DNA of 64,000 nt from Sepiola atlantica (Eukaryota; Mollusca; Cephalopoda; Sepiida; Sepiolidae), in the NCBI GenBank assembly GCA_963556195.1, contig OY744525.1, positions 79,466,344 through 79,530,343 of the forward strand, read 5' to 3'. The translations under genes and the position numbers were made by a program. The notes under the pieces were generated by a model, which was not told the origin of the DNA, searched no databases, and was given only the letters and a program-made list of their open reading frames with translations. Shown here piece by piece: positions 46,378 to 58,955 of this stretch (within the stretch, counting starts at the first letter, position 1; each line of letters opens with the position of its first letter).

Positions 46378-46383
46378 AATAAA
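46378..46383 (+). promoter_or_regulatory. Candidate intronic poly(A) signal, Pcdh-B
   Basis: AATAAA in the context TTTTAAGACAATAAA, six bases after the read-through stop that ends at 46374. Same relative place as in Pcdh-A and Pcdh-C. Confidence 0.5.
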
Positions 46384-46732
46384 ATAGAATTAAAAACAAC
46401 ACAGTTCATCTATTACCTTTTTGTTTTCCAATGCTTAAATATACTTAGAATACAGTGGTTTTAATTGTATTTTCAATATGAAATCATTTATTTACAGTAA
46501 GTAAAACAATATTCTATCGATATGCTACTATAAGCCCTATGTATTAGTAGTAAGCTATTATTTCTTCTGAATAAAGATGTACACTTAGTAAATTTGTTGT
46601 TTATTTTTCCTCTTTGTTTATGTAATTTTTACAGTTACTTTAGCAAGAAATAATTTGATACTTGCAGGACTTGAATTACCTTTTTAATATGAGGAAACAA
46701 AATTGCTGATAAATTGTTTTCAAAGTTAAATC

Positions 46733-46736
<4 letters not shown>

Positions 46737-46812
<76 letters not shown>
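46737..46812. repeat. (TA)n microsatellite
   Basis: Uninterrupted TA run inside intron 1 of Pcdh-B (46291-47634). The intron otherwise holds one copy of the segment that is duplicated in Pcdh-A intron 1 (about 46820-47030). Confidence 0.97.
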
Positions 46813-46815
<3 letters not shown>

Positions 46816-47634
46816 CCTTTTATAAACGAAATATAATGTTACATTTTCAATTTAATAAATCCAATAACAGTATTACAATACATAATAATATGTTTAAGCA
46901 TATGTATCAACAATCTTCAAAAAACCACATCATTGTGTTTAACTAACTGACTGTTGTCCTCCTAAGAAATATTGCCACTGGAAAAAAAAAAAATTCTCGC
47001 CACTCATAAATTCTATCCTTAGTTGATTTTATGAAGACAATATATACTTCAAAGCTGAACCATCATAGATTATATAAAGTGTTCAGTTTAAAATTCCCAG
47101 TAGATTATCAACCATCATAGACATTTAAAAAAGCTTGAGAGTACAACTGCCAGCAACAATTATGTCGTAAATAACAAAAGTAATATTTTTGCAAACCATT
47201 AAAGCATCTGTATGTATAAGAGTTTCAAGAAAAGATAATCGTCTTTTATCAAATAAGGACCAATATTATCACTATGGATACAAGATTCTAAATCAGATCT
47301 GCATACTTATGAAATAAAAATCAGTCTAATTACTTTTTATCACACCTTGTATGTAAACTGTGTTTTATATATGTAAGTAAGTAATCGCTACACCGATTCT
47401 TGAATCATTTTATTTATTTTTTGTTTTTGATATTTTTAAACAACAATATTTTTATTTGCGTCTTTGGTTCATATAAATTTTTGTTCACTTAATCACTACT
47501 CAGTAAAAAAAAATAGTATTTTGGGAGGGGGGGGGGGGTAGCTGTGGATCTTTTGTAAGCATTACTCTATGCCAATATATGTTTACTTTGTTGTTTCACT
47601 TATGGCTGTTGTTTTTTTGTGTCTGTTTGAACAG

Positions 47635-47758
47635 ATGTATACACAAAATGTATCAATCCCACCAGAATATTTCACCTGGAGATCTGCTGTACCCTCCCAA
47701 TCAGAAGCAGACCTGAGCTGGAGGGAAGAAAATGCACCAAATGACCAACAAATAACAG
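47635..47758 (+). CDS. Pcdh-B exon 2 (cytoplasmic tail)
   Basis: 124 bases, phase 0 in and phase 1 out, between TGTTTGAACAG and CAG|GTAATT. Encodes MYTQNVSIPPEYFTWRSAVP, then SQSEADLSWREENAPNDQQI and T. It differs from Pcdh-A by D to E, N to S and R to I. Confidence 0.92.
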
Positions 47759-48038
47759 GTAATTTATCTCTACAATGAACTGTGTAACTTTTTAATATTT
47801 ACTTTATCTATCTATACCTTCTAAAAAGAAATGAAGAAAATAACAAATGAATCCAAAATGTCCAGGTAATATAAAGGGATGCATAAAAGTGATATATCGA
47901 ATACATTTTACTTGATCATTCAAAACCTTATGTTTATTTTCATATATCTATGGATAGGATACAGACTGTAAGTAAATTTAAAATAAAATAAAAATAAGAC
48001 TAAGAATGAAAAATAAAAATAAGTTTTCTGAAATCTGT

Positions 48039-48097
48039 TCATAAAATTTATGTGATTGATTTATAACATGAGAATATTTTATTTTTCAGACTTGTCT
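48039..48097 (+). pseudogene. Duplicated intron tail with decoy acceptor and 8-base exon 3 stub (Pcdh-B)
   Basis: AGAATATTTTATTTTTCAG at 48071-48089 plus ACTTGTCT (48090-48097) copy the end of intron 2 and the first eight bases of exon 3. The next bases resume intron-like sequence (ATCTCTACAATTGAAC, compare ATCTCTACAATGAAC at 47766). Splicing here would add DLSISTIELFISLFIVSS and stop, removing the SH3-ligand tail. It is explained by an internal duplication of intron 2. Confidence 0.8.
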
Positions 48098-48199
48098 ATC
48101 TCTACAATTGAACTTTTTATTTCTCTTTTCATTGTCTCTTCATAATTTTTGTCATATTACAATAAACAGGCAAATGATATTATTATTAAACCATTCAAA

Positions 48200-48629
48200 A
48201 CCTTCTGTTTTTAAAAAGTTAAAATTAAAAATAAAAACTTGTAGCAGCGAAGTTTACACTTTCGTGCCGAAAATGGAAGTGCTTAAACTCGTTTCTGTGC
48301 ACACCGCTTTGCGCACGCAGCCGCCAAAATTAATAAAAACAAATAATATTTTTAACCAATCAAAGGATTTTTCTGAATTTATAGAAATTGTCCTTTGGGA
48401 GCCAACTCAACCTCATATAAACCCAGATGGTTCCTTCAACAAGCATGTTTAGCTCAAATCCACGAGAGAGCTAACATCGACATTTCTCCAGCCCCCTCTG
48501 TAGGGTCTTGGAAACGCTGAGAATATCTTGTTCTAAACTCATGCACACATAACCACACTGGCACCAACACACACACAGACACAATGCATTAACTCTTTCA
48601 CTGTCTTAAACACATGCACACTAAAGACG

Positions 48630-48660
<31 letters not shown>

Positions 48661-49240
48661 GCTTGAATCCCCTTTCAATGCCGTCTGCTGATTGCAAACA
48701 AATTTATAAACTTAACCACTTTCATACTTCATACTTTTTTCACTGAACTTTCTAATATGAAAACAAATGATGATTGACTCTGTTTAGTAACTTTCAATGA
48801 AATGTAATTCATGTAATTGAGTGAGGAAGTTTTGATTACGCTTTTTCAGACCGGTAAACAATTTACAGCCCTTAAATTATCAGCTCAGGCTTCCTCGATA
48901 TCTCAACTAATGAATCCCCTTTTTTGGCAAGGACACTCAAATATGAACAATTATCCTATGTTTTCCTATCTTTGTAGACTTCCATTTTTAAACATATATA
49001 AAACATCTCTTTTGTGAATTTATGCTTTTGTATTCATTATTTTGTTTGTTTTTGTTGATATCATTTGTACCGATCTTACATCATGCATTTATTCTCCCTT
49101 CAAATATAACCTTTAAATGACCCTCGTAAATTCGTCTCTCTCTCTTTCTTTCTCTATCTCTCACAATAAATAAATAACCAAATCTATAAACATCTATAAA
49201 AATTGTAAATACACATTGGCCAAAAACTAATATTAAATTT
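48200..49240. other. ~1-kb insertion in Pcdh-B intron 2, unclassified
   Basis: Sequence absent from the equivalent introns of Pcdh-A (389 bases) and Pcdh-C (406 bases). The left part is less AT-rich, beginning near TTGTAGCAGCGAAGTTTACA, with a CCAATCAAAGG (48356) and CATATAAACCC (48412) spaced like promoter boxes. The right part has CA and CT simple repeats (48633-48656, 49135-49165). It could be a solo LTR or other mobile element; no target duplication or terminal repeat was established. Confidence 0.45.
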
Positions 49241-49303
49241 AACTAAATCTGTCTATAAAATTCATATAATCAATTTATAAAACGAGAATATTTTATTTTT
49301 CAG

Positions 49304-49455
49304 ATTTGTCTTCCAGGAAATCATCAGTTCAATCAGCACATGTAAACAAAAGTGATATTTCTGCTCCTTATCCACAATCAAGGAATCTTATAGAAATGAA
49401 TAATGAACAGACTTCAAACACAAGACCTTTGCCTCCAGTACCACGAAAGAACTAA
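49304..49455 (+). CDS. Pcdh-B exon 3 (C-terminal tail, stop)
   Basis: After ATTTTATTTTTCAG. The split codon gives D, then LSSRKSSVQSAHVNKSDISA, the shared APYPQSRNLIEMNNEQ and TSNTRPLPPVPRKN, TAA at 49453-49455. Same length and phase as the sister exons; the class I SH3-ligand motif is intact. A decoy acceptor lies 1.2 kb upstream. Confidence 0.92.
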
Positions 49456-51400
49456 TGATTAGGACTGAAATAAATTTATTTTCATATCAAACAATACATG
49501 CACACATTTAATACATTATATTTCCCTAATGTAGATATTGCATTTCCGGCATTAAATTTTATTGCAAAATTAAAACAAAACGTGGTAATGTTGATGGTTA
49601 GAAAATGTTACAATAGCAAATAAAATAAGATTCATTTTTAGTAAAGTTGTCTCCTAAGAATATCTTTCAACTAACATTCATCAGAAGAGCATCATCAGAA
49701 TTCATGTGCAATTAAATTTTACAGTAAAATTATGCAACTGATTAAATCCTTATAGTGTATGTAAAAGTTTAGAGAGTAAACAAATTCTTTCTATCTACCA
49801 AATGAAAGATATTGACAGGAAATGTACATCACTTCTAAAACATTTAAATGGAAAGTGAACCAAGTATAATTTAAGATTCTAAAACAGTCATTTGGATTAT
49901 TCGGAGTACTATTCTCATTTATATTATGAGATTCAAAACGTTTTGACCAATGTAATCTCCGACCTTCTACAGGTGAATCTTATCAAACTTGAGATCCTGT
50001 ATAGAATTTAAAACTGAACTCTTTATTTAATCCATGGAGGGTGAATTGTTCTTGTTCCATCAGCCATAAGTGAGTAAAGTGTTAATTTATGTTATTCTTA
50101 GTTATTATTGCCTGTAGTAAGGATTAAAATGTCAACCTCCAGAAGACAGTCATTTCGAACTGATTGGTAACAAATGTGTTTAACCGTTATGCCACAGGTC
50201 CATGTGGATAATTCTAGTATAAATTTGGGGAGTTAAGTTTAATCTTGTGTAGATGTTTAGTATTACTACTTATTATTATTATTATAATAAAATTACTATT
50301 TTATTAGTGTTACTCATATTGCAATTTTCTTACTCATGTTCTAATCTACTATCTATAATTATTGGTCAGAGGTTAGATTGGCAGAAACATTGTGGATATA
50401 AGAACTAAGATGGAAGAGTAGTTAGAATAATCAAAATAATCCAAATTATCAATTCGCATCTGAAAAATTCTGAAACATAAAACAGTTATAGTTGTATTGC
50501 TTTGCGCAAAACAGGATTATCAAGCAAATGCAAAACTGAATAAACTATAAACTTTCCAATTTACTTTCTGAATAAAAAAGATTTTATATGCAATACTAAG
50601 ATCATTATTTAAAGAGAAGAATCTATTTTTTTGAAAATCAATGATAAATGGTTGAAATGTGTTATTTTAACAAAAGAGACTTATTTTCCCATATTCCTAG
50701 ATGAGAAATCTTATAGAAATAAAAAGACAACAAACTTCTAAGACAAGATCATTATCCAGTAGCCATTCTGTATAAAATATGTTCAGATTAAAACAAAGCA
50801 AATAATGCAATTACACAACAAATAGACATACAAACAGCATCATATTCCACAAGCATAACAATTAGTTAAAATCCAATACTTATATTTTGTAAATACATAA
50901 ATATATTAAAACATACTCTTTGTAATTCACTTGATAAAAACAATGTAATTTTATTCATCTAAAATTTTAAACATCTATATAAGACAATTCAATTATTGGG
51001 TTTAAATCATCATACACACACATAACTATTTTAGTAATCGAATTCAAGTACATCAATAATGGTTTTTAATAGATTATATCAGTACATGTTCAAATTTAAA
51101 TATTCAACAAGATCAAACAAGATAATTTAGTATTATTATTTATATTTTTTATTTAAAGTATAGAAAAAGAAACAATCTAGAAAGACAACGATAGAAAGAA
51201 GAAAGTAGATCATAGAGGATGAATAATATGTTCACAAGAATATTGCATTCTGGGAACAAAGTATAAATATTAAAATAGTAATGAAACAAAATAACTTTTA
51301 TCTTGTCATCTGTTATTTGATAAATCAAAACATTTAAAAACAATGGTACAGATTAATTAAGAAAAATAAATTTCAATTTAAACATGAAATGTGAATGTGA
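49456..51400. other. Pcdh-B 3'UTR/flank and spacer to P3
   Basis: AT-rich, no second gene. It holds an insertion at about 49895-50470 not shared with the other flanks, including a SINE. AATAAA at 50539-50544 is the shared-context distal poly(A) candidate. The conserved pre-promoter piece is at about 51150-51260. Confidence 0.5.
50120..50203 (-). mobile_element. tRNA-derived SINE head
   Basis: The minus strand reads GACCTGTGGCATAACGGTTA (A box, plus-strand 50180-50194) and, about 30 bases on, CAGTTCGAAATG (B box, plus-strand 50151-50162), the spacing and sequence of a tRNA promoter. No CCA-bearing acceptor pairing is evident, so it is a SINE head or tRNA pseudogene, not a working tRNA. Confidence 0.65.
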
Positions 51401-51401
51401 A

Positions 51402-51639
51402 TATTGAGTTGGGATAGTGCCATTGTGTGCATTATATTTAACAACTTCAACATCCTCCTTCCTCTAGTCAATGCAGTCATTACACACACGGCATACTTCT
51501 TAGGACTACTACTACTTTGCGACCCTCTGAGGCGCAACTTCACTTTTAAGTTTTATTTATCCCACTTATTGGATGTTACATTAAGTGAATTGCCACTGGA
51601 CAATAGGTTTTAAAAAAATATATCGAAAATTCAACAAAG
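51402..51639 (+). promoter_or_regulatory. P3: conserved promoter and noncoding first exon block for Pcdh-C
   Basis: Very close to P2. CATCCTCCTTCCTCTAGT is followed by the invariant 24-base stretch at 51492-51515, ACTTCACTTTTAAGTTTTAT, GCCACTGGACAATAGG and AACAAAG before the donor GTAAGAATAAC (intron from 51640). The acceptor partner is TTTTTTACAG ending 56447, a 4.8-kb 5'UTR intron. Confidence 0.65.
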
Positions 51640-52387
51640 GTAAGAATAACTTATTTTTCTACATTCTTTCTTTTCAGCAAAGAAGAAACACATCTTTTAA
51701 GAATTTCCTTAAGATCTGATACACTTATTCTTTCTTGCAAACATGATGGATTTTTAAGAAATCATATATAAAAAATAAGTTTGTAAAAAAAGAGATTTCA
51801 ATCATAAAAATTCTGCTAAAATATAATGATTCATTTAAGTATACTTTTCAAATAAATTTAACTCAGCAATATGTTAAAAAAAATTGATAAAATCGTTCAA
51901 CTTTATTTTGATTGACGCCATTACAAAACCGATATCCACCATTTTATTTTACATTATGTCAGTCTTTACTATAAAAATAAATATCTATTTGATTTCGTTG
52001 GTATATACATATTTATAAAATAAATTTATTTTAAATACTTACATATTTTTGAAGAAATATTCTAATCAGAAACTTCACAATTTTTATTTATTTTTAAAAT
52101 TTTATTTTTGTAAATTCTTTCTTCAGTGTGACCTAAGATCATTAGTAAAATTCCACAACAATTATATTAAGTAAAATCTCAATTCTAGTCGGACTCATTT
52201 GAAAAATACAATATTTGCAGAATTTGTAGTCTGTGAAATAAAAATGAAAATATTCAAATATATAATCATAGTATCACATAGATTAAAAAAAAAAATAAAA
52301 ATATTTTCCTATAAAGTTTTTAACCTAATATCCGAATTCCAATGTAATATTCAACAATTTTATCAACATTTATTTTAGAAAATAGCT

Positions 52388-52560
52388 TTGGGGACTGAGT
52401 GATTGGAATTATAGATACTGTAGCAGACTATGGAATTAGTACTGTCAAGTTCAAATCACATTGCATCTGTTGTGGTAATTTATGTGCCTTTTACTGTTGG
52501 GAAACGTATGAAGCTACAATTTCCCCTGACGATAAGTAAATTATCAACTTGTGTTCAATT
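52388..52560 (+). mobile_element. tRNA-derived SINE, paralogous to 36013-36180
   Basis: GGGGACTGAGTGATTGGAAT and a B-box-like AAGTTCAAATC (52447-52457), then a body ending in AAATTATCAACTTGTG. It occupies the same place in the duplicated block as the SINE upstream of Pcdh-B. Confidence 0.6.
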
Positions 52561-53379
52561 AATCGTATACAAAGAATATTTATGATAGGTTTTGTTTTTC
52601 AGCATTAAAATAAGCACAAAAAGGTTGATTTTCTGTAAAACAGTAAAATACGAAAATGGTTTCTTTTTTGGTATTGTTTTAAACTAAAATACAATATTTG
52701 AAAAAAAAACTATTTGGAATATTATATTTTATGCTCTTTTGATATTTACAAAGCTTCCAATATAGGTAAGATCTGACAAACGGTTATTTTTAATGTGAGG
52801 TGCCCAGCACCTTTCCATTGTTAAGGCCATTTGTAAATATTCCTTTACTCCGCAGCATCCTTTCTAATTGAGAGGTACCAGAAGAGATGAGACAAATCAA
52901 TATAAAGAAAACTATGAATTCATTTTTGTTTTTTGATGTTTTCATCATCTAGACAAGACAAGATTTAATTGTCTCTCTCCATTAAAGTAGAAATCTTCTA
53001 CAATCATAAGTTCAGTCATCTACTTTGTTTTCACACACTTTTCGCCATAGAAGTGTTTTTGATAGCTTTGAAGTATTTTAGGGTTCATCTACCTCAAACT
53101 TATTAAAGAGTCCCAGGCTACCTTAGTATTATGAACCCATCTTGGAGTGGGTAATCTAGCTATTGATAATGAATGTTAATACTCTGTATCTATGAGAACT
53201 GATCAAAATTACCCGCCATAATTTATATTAACTTAATTTCAATATAAAATAAAAATGAAAAAACAGCAAATGTAAGGGAGGTAACTCTAATATGCATCAA
53301 ACTTTATGAATAATAAAAGTTTCAGCAAATGTTGATTTTTTTGGAAGTGTTTTGTATGATGTCAATCCTACCTTTGATT

Positions 53380-55253
53380 CCAATTTCTTCTCGTCTTTTT
53401 CCAGGTTTTTTGGAACTGTGCTTTGTACTCCTACAATTACTGATATTACTGTAAATTTTTCATGTTCCATATTCATTTCAGCTCTCTGACAAGTTCCGAG
53501 TATTTGCTTATATTTTCTGCCTTCTTCATCTTCACTCTGTGATTTGCTGAGACAGCAAAATCTATTATTTGGCTGTTCTTTTTGTTTTTTTCCGGTTAAC
53601 TATTATCATATCCGATCTTCTGGTATGCATGAGATTGTCAATTTGTATTTCCATGTCCCAGAGGATTCTGTGACTTCAATTTAGAATACTGTCTACGATT
53701 TGTGCCTGTACGATTTTTCTGCATGTTAAAAATGCATTTGTTTGTACAGTTCCCAGTGTATTACCTTTCACATCCAGTCATATCTGTTTTTATATTCCTT
53801 TTGGAGTAGTTTGCTACATTCACATATGATGTGGTTTACCATTTCGTCTCTTTGTCTACAAAGTCTACATTTACTGTTTTCCTGGGTCTTGTCTTGTCTA
53901 TCTTTGTGTTTATGTTATTTTTTTTTGATATCATTGTTTTGTATAACTGTCAGTAATGACTCCGTTTCTTTATTCAAGTGTCCTTTCCATAACCATTTCC
54001 ATGTATTTTATGTACTATTTCTTTCAACAGTCTTATAAATCGCCCATGTAGCTGCTGCTCTTCCCATTTTGCTTTTCTCCTCTTTTTGTTTCCCGTTTTG
54101 CAGCTCTCCATATTGTTCACCTTAGTTGTGCTTTTTGGCATCGGTAATCAGATTCTGTATTTTGTTTTATATAATTTTTTAGTCCTTTTATCGCATCATG
54201 CATGCAATCTTTAATACTTATCAGCCCTCTTCCACTTATTTCCTTTTACATGGAGTCAGTCAGTATCATCCTTATGGTCCAGTGCATTATGTATGGCCAT
54301 TAGTTTCCCAGTTCTTTGATACATGTCCTAAGGCCTTCTTTTATCCATTTTATGAATGGTCAAAAGTATCTTACTAAGGATACATTTATTAAGTTTCTAC
54401 CATACAATTTGTTTCAAGGAACTTTCCTGTTATTCTCAGGTATTCTCTTCTAATTAACTCTTTCATCTTTGTTAATTTAATCTTGTTCGTTTCCAGAATG
54501 CCTAGGTATTTGTATTAAACATGTTCACAAAGTGGTCTCATCACCTCTCGATTGGGTAAGTCTGTGCCTTCCATTGTTTTGAGTTTTCCCTTTCTTTATC
54601 TTTTTCATTTCGAATTCTATTCCTATATTCTGGTTAATGATTCTGGTTGTATTTATTAGTGTTTCTAGCAAATAGTTTAAGATCATCCGTATACATGAAG
54701 TGGTTTATTTATTTTCCTTTTGTATCCAGCATTGCACCTCTTGAGAATGTTGTTGAGTGGCATCATGGCTATGATAAAAAGTTGTTGGGAATCAGAGTTT
54801 CCTTCGAAAATCTCTTTCTATATTCTTATTTCTGTCAGGTGTTGTCATCTAGCTGTCAGATCCAGTCTCCATTTTTTCATAGTTTTTTTCAATAAAATTT
54901 CAGATGTTTTGTATATCCTTAAGTATTCAATCATGCAGGGATTGTGGCATTTTTTCTTGCAGTCGATCCATGCAATGGCTGTTTTTGTTATTGTTGTTGG
55001 TCGATGTATAGCAAGGCACTTTTTCCTCGTATTGCTTTCTGACATCCTTTCTGCTCCAGTAGTCTCTGGTTATTAAGGGAGTAGTAGACTTCTTCACTAA
55101 GTAAAGCTGTTAAGATGTTTTACATAGTTAGTAGTCAGGTTATTGGCCTGTATTTGCTTGGGATCATTCCCTTATCACTGTCTTTTTGAATTAAAGTGGT
55201 TCTCCGGTACCCGGTATGTCTGTTTCTCGTATACATCTGCTTCGATTTTGTGA

Positions 55254-55260
<7 letters not shown>
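53380..55260 (-). mobile_element. Decayed LINE (reverse transcriptase), copy upstream of Pcdh-C
   Basis: On the minus strand: an RT fragment with KTAIAWIDCKKKCHNPCMIE (about 54988-54930), then the catalytic box HFMYTDDLKLFA (about 54700-54665), then VYKYLGIL (about 54520-54497) and further degenerate pieces. It is longer than the related copy at 37020-38260 and retains the YxDD aspartates but has many frame breaks. The plus-strand reading frames over this region are artefacts. It is bracketed by inverted copies of a short intergenic motif (about 53100-53190 and 55395-55470). Confidence 0.7.

Positions 55261-55301
<41 letters not shown>
55252..55301. repeat. (GTA)n microsatellite
   Basis: About 16 GTA triplets at the outer end of the LINE-containing insert. 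Confidence 0.95.
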
Positions 55302-55302
<1 letters not shown>

Positions 55303-56447
55303 TGTTCTTATTATTGTTATTATTAAGTTCCTATCTATGGTAAGTAATAGGTTATAACTATAATCTAAAAAAATGACATCTCTTTATGCTTACTAAACAA
55401 AGTATTAACCTCTATTATTAATAGTTGTATTACCCATCCTAGCAGTGTTTCATAATACTGAGACCCTTTAATATTTTAAATAAAATTTCCAATTTTGTAG
55501 TTAAAGCTCCCATTAGGGAGTCTAAAATTTATTCAAATCCATAGTACTTGACTCAATAGTGCATATTCTAAATCTATTAATATATAAATAATTCCTACTA
55601 GATTTCCTGATCCTAGATGTAATAGTGTAAAAGCAGACAGGCATACATACATCTCTCATATGAGTATAAATTATTGTTGTTGTTGTTGTGCATAATGTAT
55701 GTTCAATGCCAATTATTTAACTTCGAATTAACTTTGTCAGATGATTGTCCTTAAGATTACAGTTGATAAAAAGCTATTATAATTACAAGTTTGATCTCAG
55801 ATACACTCTATACAATGTTCAAATTAAGTAATTAAAGTAAAAGGCATACAAGCATTTAAAAATAAATATTTGTTGAATAAAAATGTTTTCTATTATCATT
55901 ATCCTACAGACTTACTAATGTACCCATGTATATGAGGAAGTTCATTAAGTTAGTATTTTGACTTTTTTTTTAATATATAATTCAAAATATTTGAATTCTG
56001 GATCTAAATTCAAATCAATAGAAGTTAATAATTTGCACATCTTATTTTCTTTTCTCTCTATATAAAGTCAATGTTTGTTTGTGTGTTTTAGACATCAATA
56101 TGTTAACAGAACATTTAAATAAGTTTCAGTTAGTGTTAAATTTTTCACAGAATTTAAAGACGTTATTTGGAGCAATTATCGGTTAGGTCCATAAAATAAG
56201 TGAAATATATCAGAATGTAAAGAAACGAAACTCATTTTTCTTATTTATATGAATAGAGTTTATATATTTGCTATGAATTATTACTTATGTAGTCTTTAAA
56301 TGTATACATCTTTAGATGACAGAGTAATGAAAAAAGAGTATCTCATCCTAATATTCTACAAGAAAAAAACAACATTAAAAGTTTTAAAAATCAAACTTAG
56401 ATGAGAAAAAATTATATTCTTAAATATTTTCTTTGTTTTTTTTACAG

Positions 56448-58859
56448 ATGATAAGCTTTAGTGAAAACAAAATGTTGATATGGACTCTAGTGGTCCTGTC
56501 TTTTCTGCACTTTTGTGTTAGTGTAGACTTGACTTACACAGTGGAGGAAGGAAAGAGTCCAGGTACCTACATTGGAGATATTTCTGCCGATTCTAAAGTA
56601 ATGAAGAATATTTCATACAAAGACAAAAAACTCATCACATTCAGCCAGTTAAAAAGTAAGGCTGAAAGTTCCCAATATTTCCGTGTGTCCAAGAAAACAG
56701 GCAAACTCTATGCAACAATAACATTGGATGCAGAAGCAATGTGTAAACATAATGAACAATGCTTTCAACTCATTGATGTAGCTGTTCGTAAAGGAGGTTC
56801 TTCAATGAGGATTTTAGAAATTAAAGTTATTATAAAAGATATCAATGATCACAAACCGGAGTTTCCAGATAAACAAATAAACATTAAATTTGATGAAGAT
56901 GTCAGAGTAGGAACTAAAGTAATAATACCAAATGCCAATGACAAAGACATTGGATTTCTAAATTCAAAAATTAGTTATGAACTTAAAAAAATGAAAAATG
57001 AGCCATTTTCCTTATATCTTGTTTCAAATGTTGAAGGAATTTCACAGGTTTGGATAAAATTAGAAGAAATATTAGACAGAGAAATTAAAGATACTTATGT
57101 TGTACAAGTTGTGGCTAAAGATGAAGGAACTCCTCCAAAACAAAGTATATTAAATGTTCATATAAGTGTTAATGATGTAAATGATAATTTTCCAGTATTT
57201 TCTGAGAAAATGTACAACATTTCAATAAAGAATGAAGAAAGTAAAGTCACACCAATTGCTATTTTATCGGCAACTGATTTGGATTCAGAAAAAAACGGTA
57301 GAGTCTCATATCACTGGAGTCATCAAACATCAGAAAAGGCAAAAAGTTTCTTTGAATTAATAGAAACAACTGGACAGATATTTTTGCAGAAAAAGTTCAA
57401 CTCAGATGAAGAAATAATACATAAATTATATGTAAAAGCTGTGGATGGAGGAATCCCACCACTCAGTTCTTTGGCAATTGTTTATATAAATGTGATAAGT
57501 CAAGTAAATAATGCTCCAACTATTGATGTGAATTTTGTGAGTGAATCAGATGACAACAAAGTTCAAATTTCTGAAGGGAACAAAATTGGTATTTTCATTG
57601 CATATGTGAAAGTCATTGACAATGATGAAGGGCAAAATGGAGATGTCACTTGTCACCTTCATCATGATAAATTTCAGCTTCAGAATTTAGATAAAAAGAA
57701 ATATGAAGTGACACTGAAGAATCCTCTTGACAGAGAGAAAGAAGAGCACCATGATGTTGTGATCAGTTGTCAAGATAAAGGTTCTCCTCCTCTTCATAGT
57801 AACAGCAAATTCTCCATTCAAGTGATGGACATTAATGATGTAAGACCACAATTTACAAAAGACACATTTAAATTCTTCATTGATGAGAATCAAAACTCCA
57901 GAATTACTCTTGGCTACATCAATGCCACTGATCCAGACTTGGGAGATGGAGGAAAACTCACATATTCTCTCATCACCAATAGCAACAAACACTTCTTACC
58001 TTTCAAAATGACCACAAATGGATTACTATCAGCAATTATGTCTCTTGATCATGAGTTTCAACATACTTATCACTTCAAGGTGTTTGTCAAAGACAATGGA
58101 ACACCATCTCTCAATAACACAGTCAATGTGATTGTTGAGGTCACTGATAAAAATGATAATGCTCCATATTTTACATTTCCCAGTGTTAAACCTTACAATC
58201 TACATGTCACATATTACCCTGATGCCAGAAACAAGAACATCACACAGATAAAGGCAGCAGACAGTGATAGTCAAGAGAATGCATTTCTAAAATATCAAAT
58301 AAGCAGAGGCAATGACAAACAAATGTTCACCATCAACCAGTACACTGGTTTCTTAGCTTTCAATAGACAACTCAGCCAACAAAATGCTGGCTCCTATCAG
58401 CTTGACATTGTCGTCAAGGATAGTGGTAGGCCAGTTCTATCAGCAACAACTACTCTCTTTTTAACACTCACTATCAGCAACAACACATCAGAAATGTTAA
58501 ATGTTGTTCAGCTTCACACTGAAGAGAAGGTGCATCTTAATCTTGTCATTATTATTACAGTCATAGCAGTCACAATAGCTGTCTTCATTACGGCTTCATT
58601 ATCAATCTGCATCATTCGATGTAATGGTCAGTCAAATGTGGCCTATGCCCAAGCACTTGATCCTTCCAATAGATATGTTGGTGAACAGAGACAACTCATT
58701 GCTCCTTCTTACCCAGGAAACACTTGGCCTCATCCTGCTCAGCCTTTGCAAATAAACCAAGCACCATCTACAAATACTCCTATGACAACATCAAGACAAC
58801 TAACTTTAGCACATGCACTTCCACAGAAATCACAACCACCAAATGACATTCCATCACAA
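56448..58859 (+). CDS. Pcdh-C protocadherin, exon 1 (ectodomain, membrane segment, proximal tail)
   Basis: Third paralog. ATG at 56448 follows the acceptor TTTTTTACAG directly, as in Pcdh-A. 804 residues: signal peptide 1-25, EC1-EC6 27-690 with linkers DINDHKP, DVNDNFP, a degenerate QVNNAP, DINDVRP and DKNDNAP, EC1 Cx5C CKHNEQC (99-105), membrane helix 698-724, proximal tail. Compared with Pcdh-A I count about 30 differences in the first 224 mature residues but about 12 in the next 474. The tail lacks one Arg (TTSRQLT against TTSRRQLN). Phase-0 donor CAA|GTAAGT. Joins 59806-59929 and 60336-60487 for 895 aa. Read-through of the donor ends after VSNLNVFYFCI (stop 58893-58895). Confidence 0.93.
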
Positions 58860-58949
58860 GTAAGTAATCTTAACGTTTTTTATTTTTGTATTTGATGAAT
58901 GTTTATTAAAATTGTTTCATCTAATAAATATATAAACCTTTACTAAAAC

Positions 58950-58955
58950 AATAAA
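58950..58955 (+). promoter_or_regulatory. Candidate intronic poly(A) signal, Pcdh-C
   Basis: AATAAA in TACTAAAACAATAAA, 55 bases after the read-through stop; another AATAAA lies at 58923-58928. Corresponds to 23546 and 46378 in the sister genes. Confidence 0.5.

Noticed and set aside
50120..50203. Working tRNA gene on the minus strand
   Set aside because: A and B boxes are visible but I could not fold a proper acceptor stem or anticodon arm; a SINE head is more likely.
53742..54038. Leu/Ser/Phe-rich plus-strand frames over 53742-55076
   Set aside because: Antisense of a minus-strand LINE reverse transcriptase.
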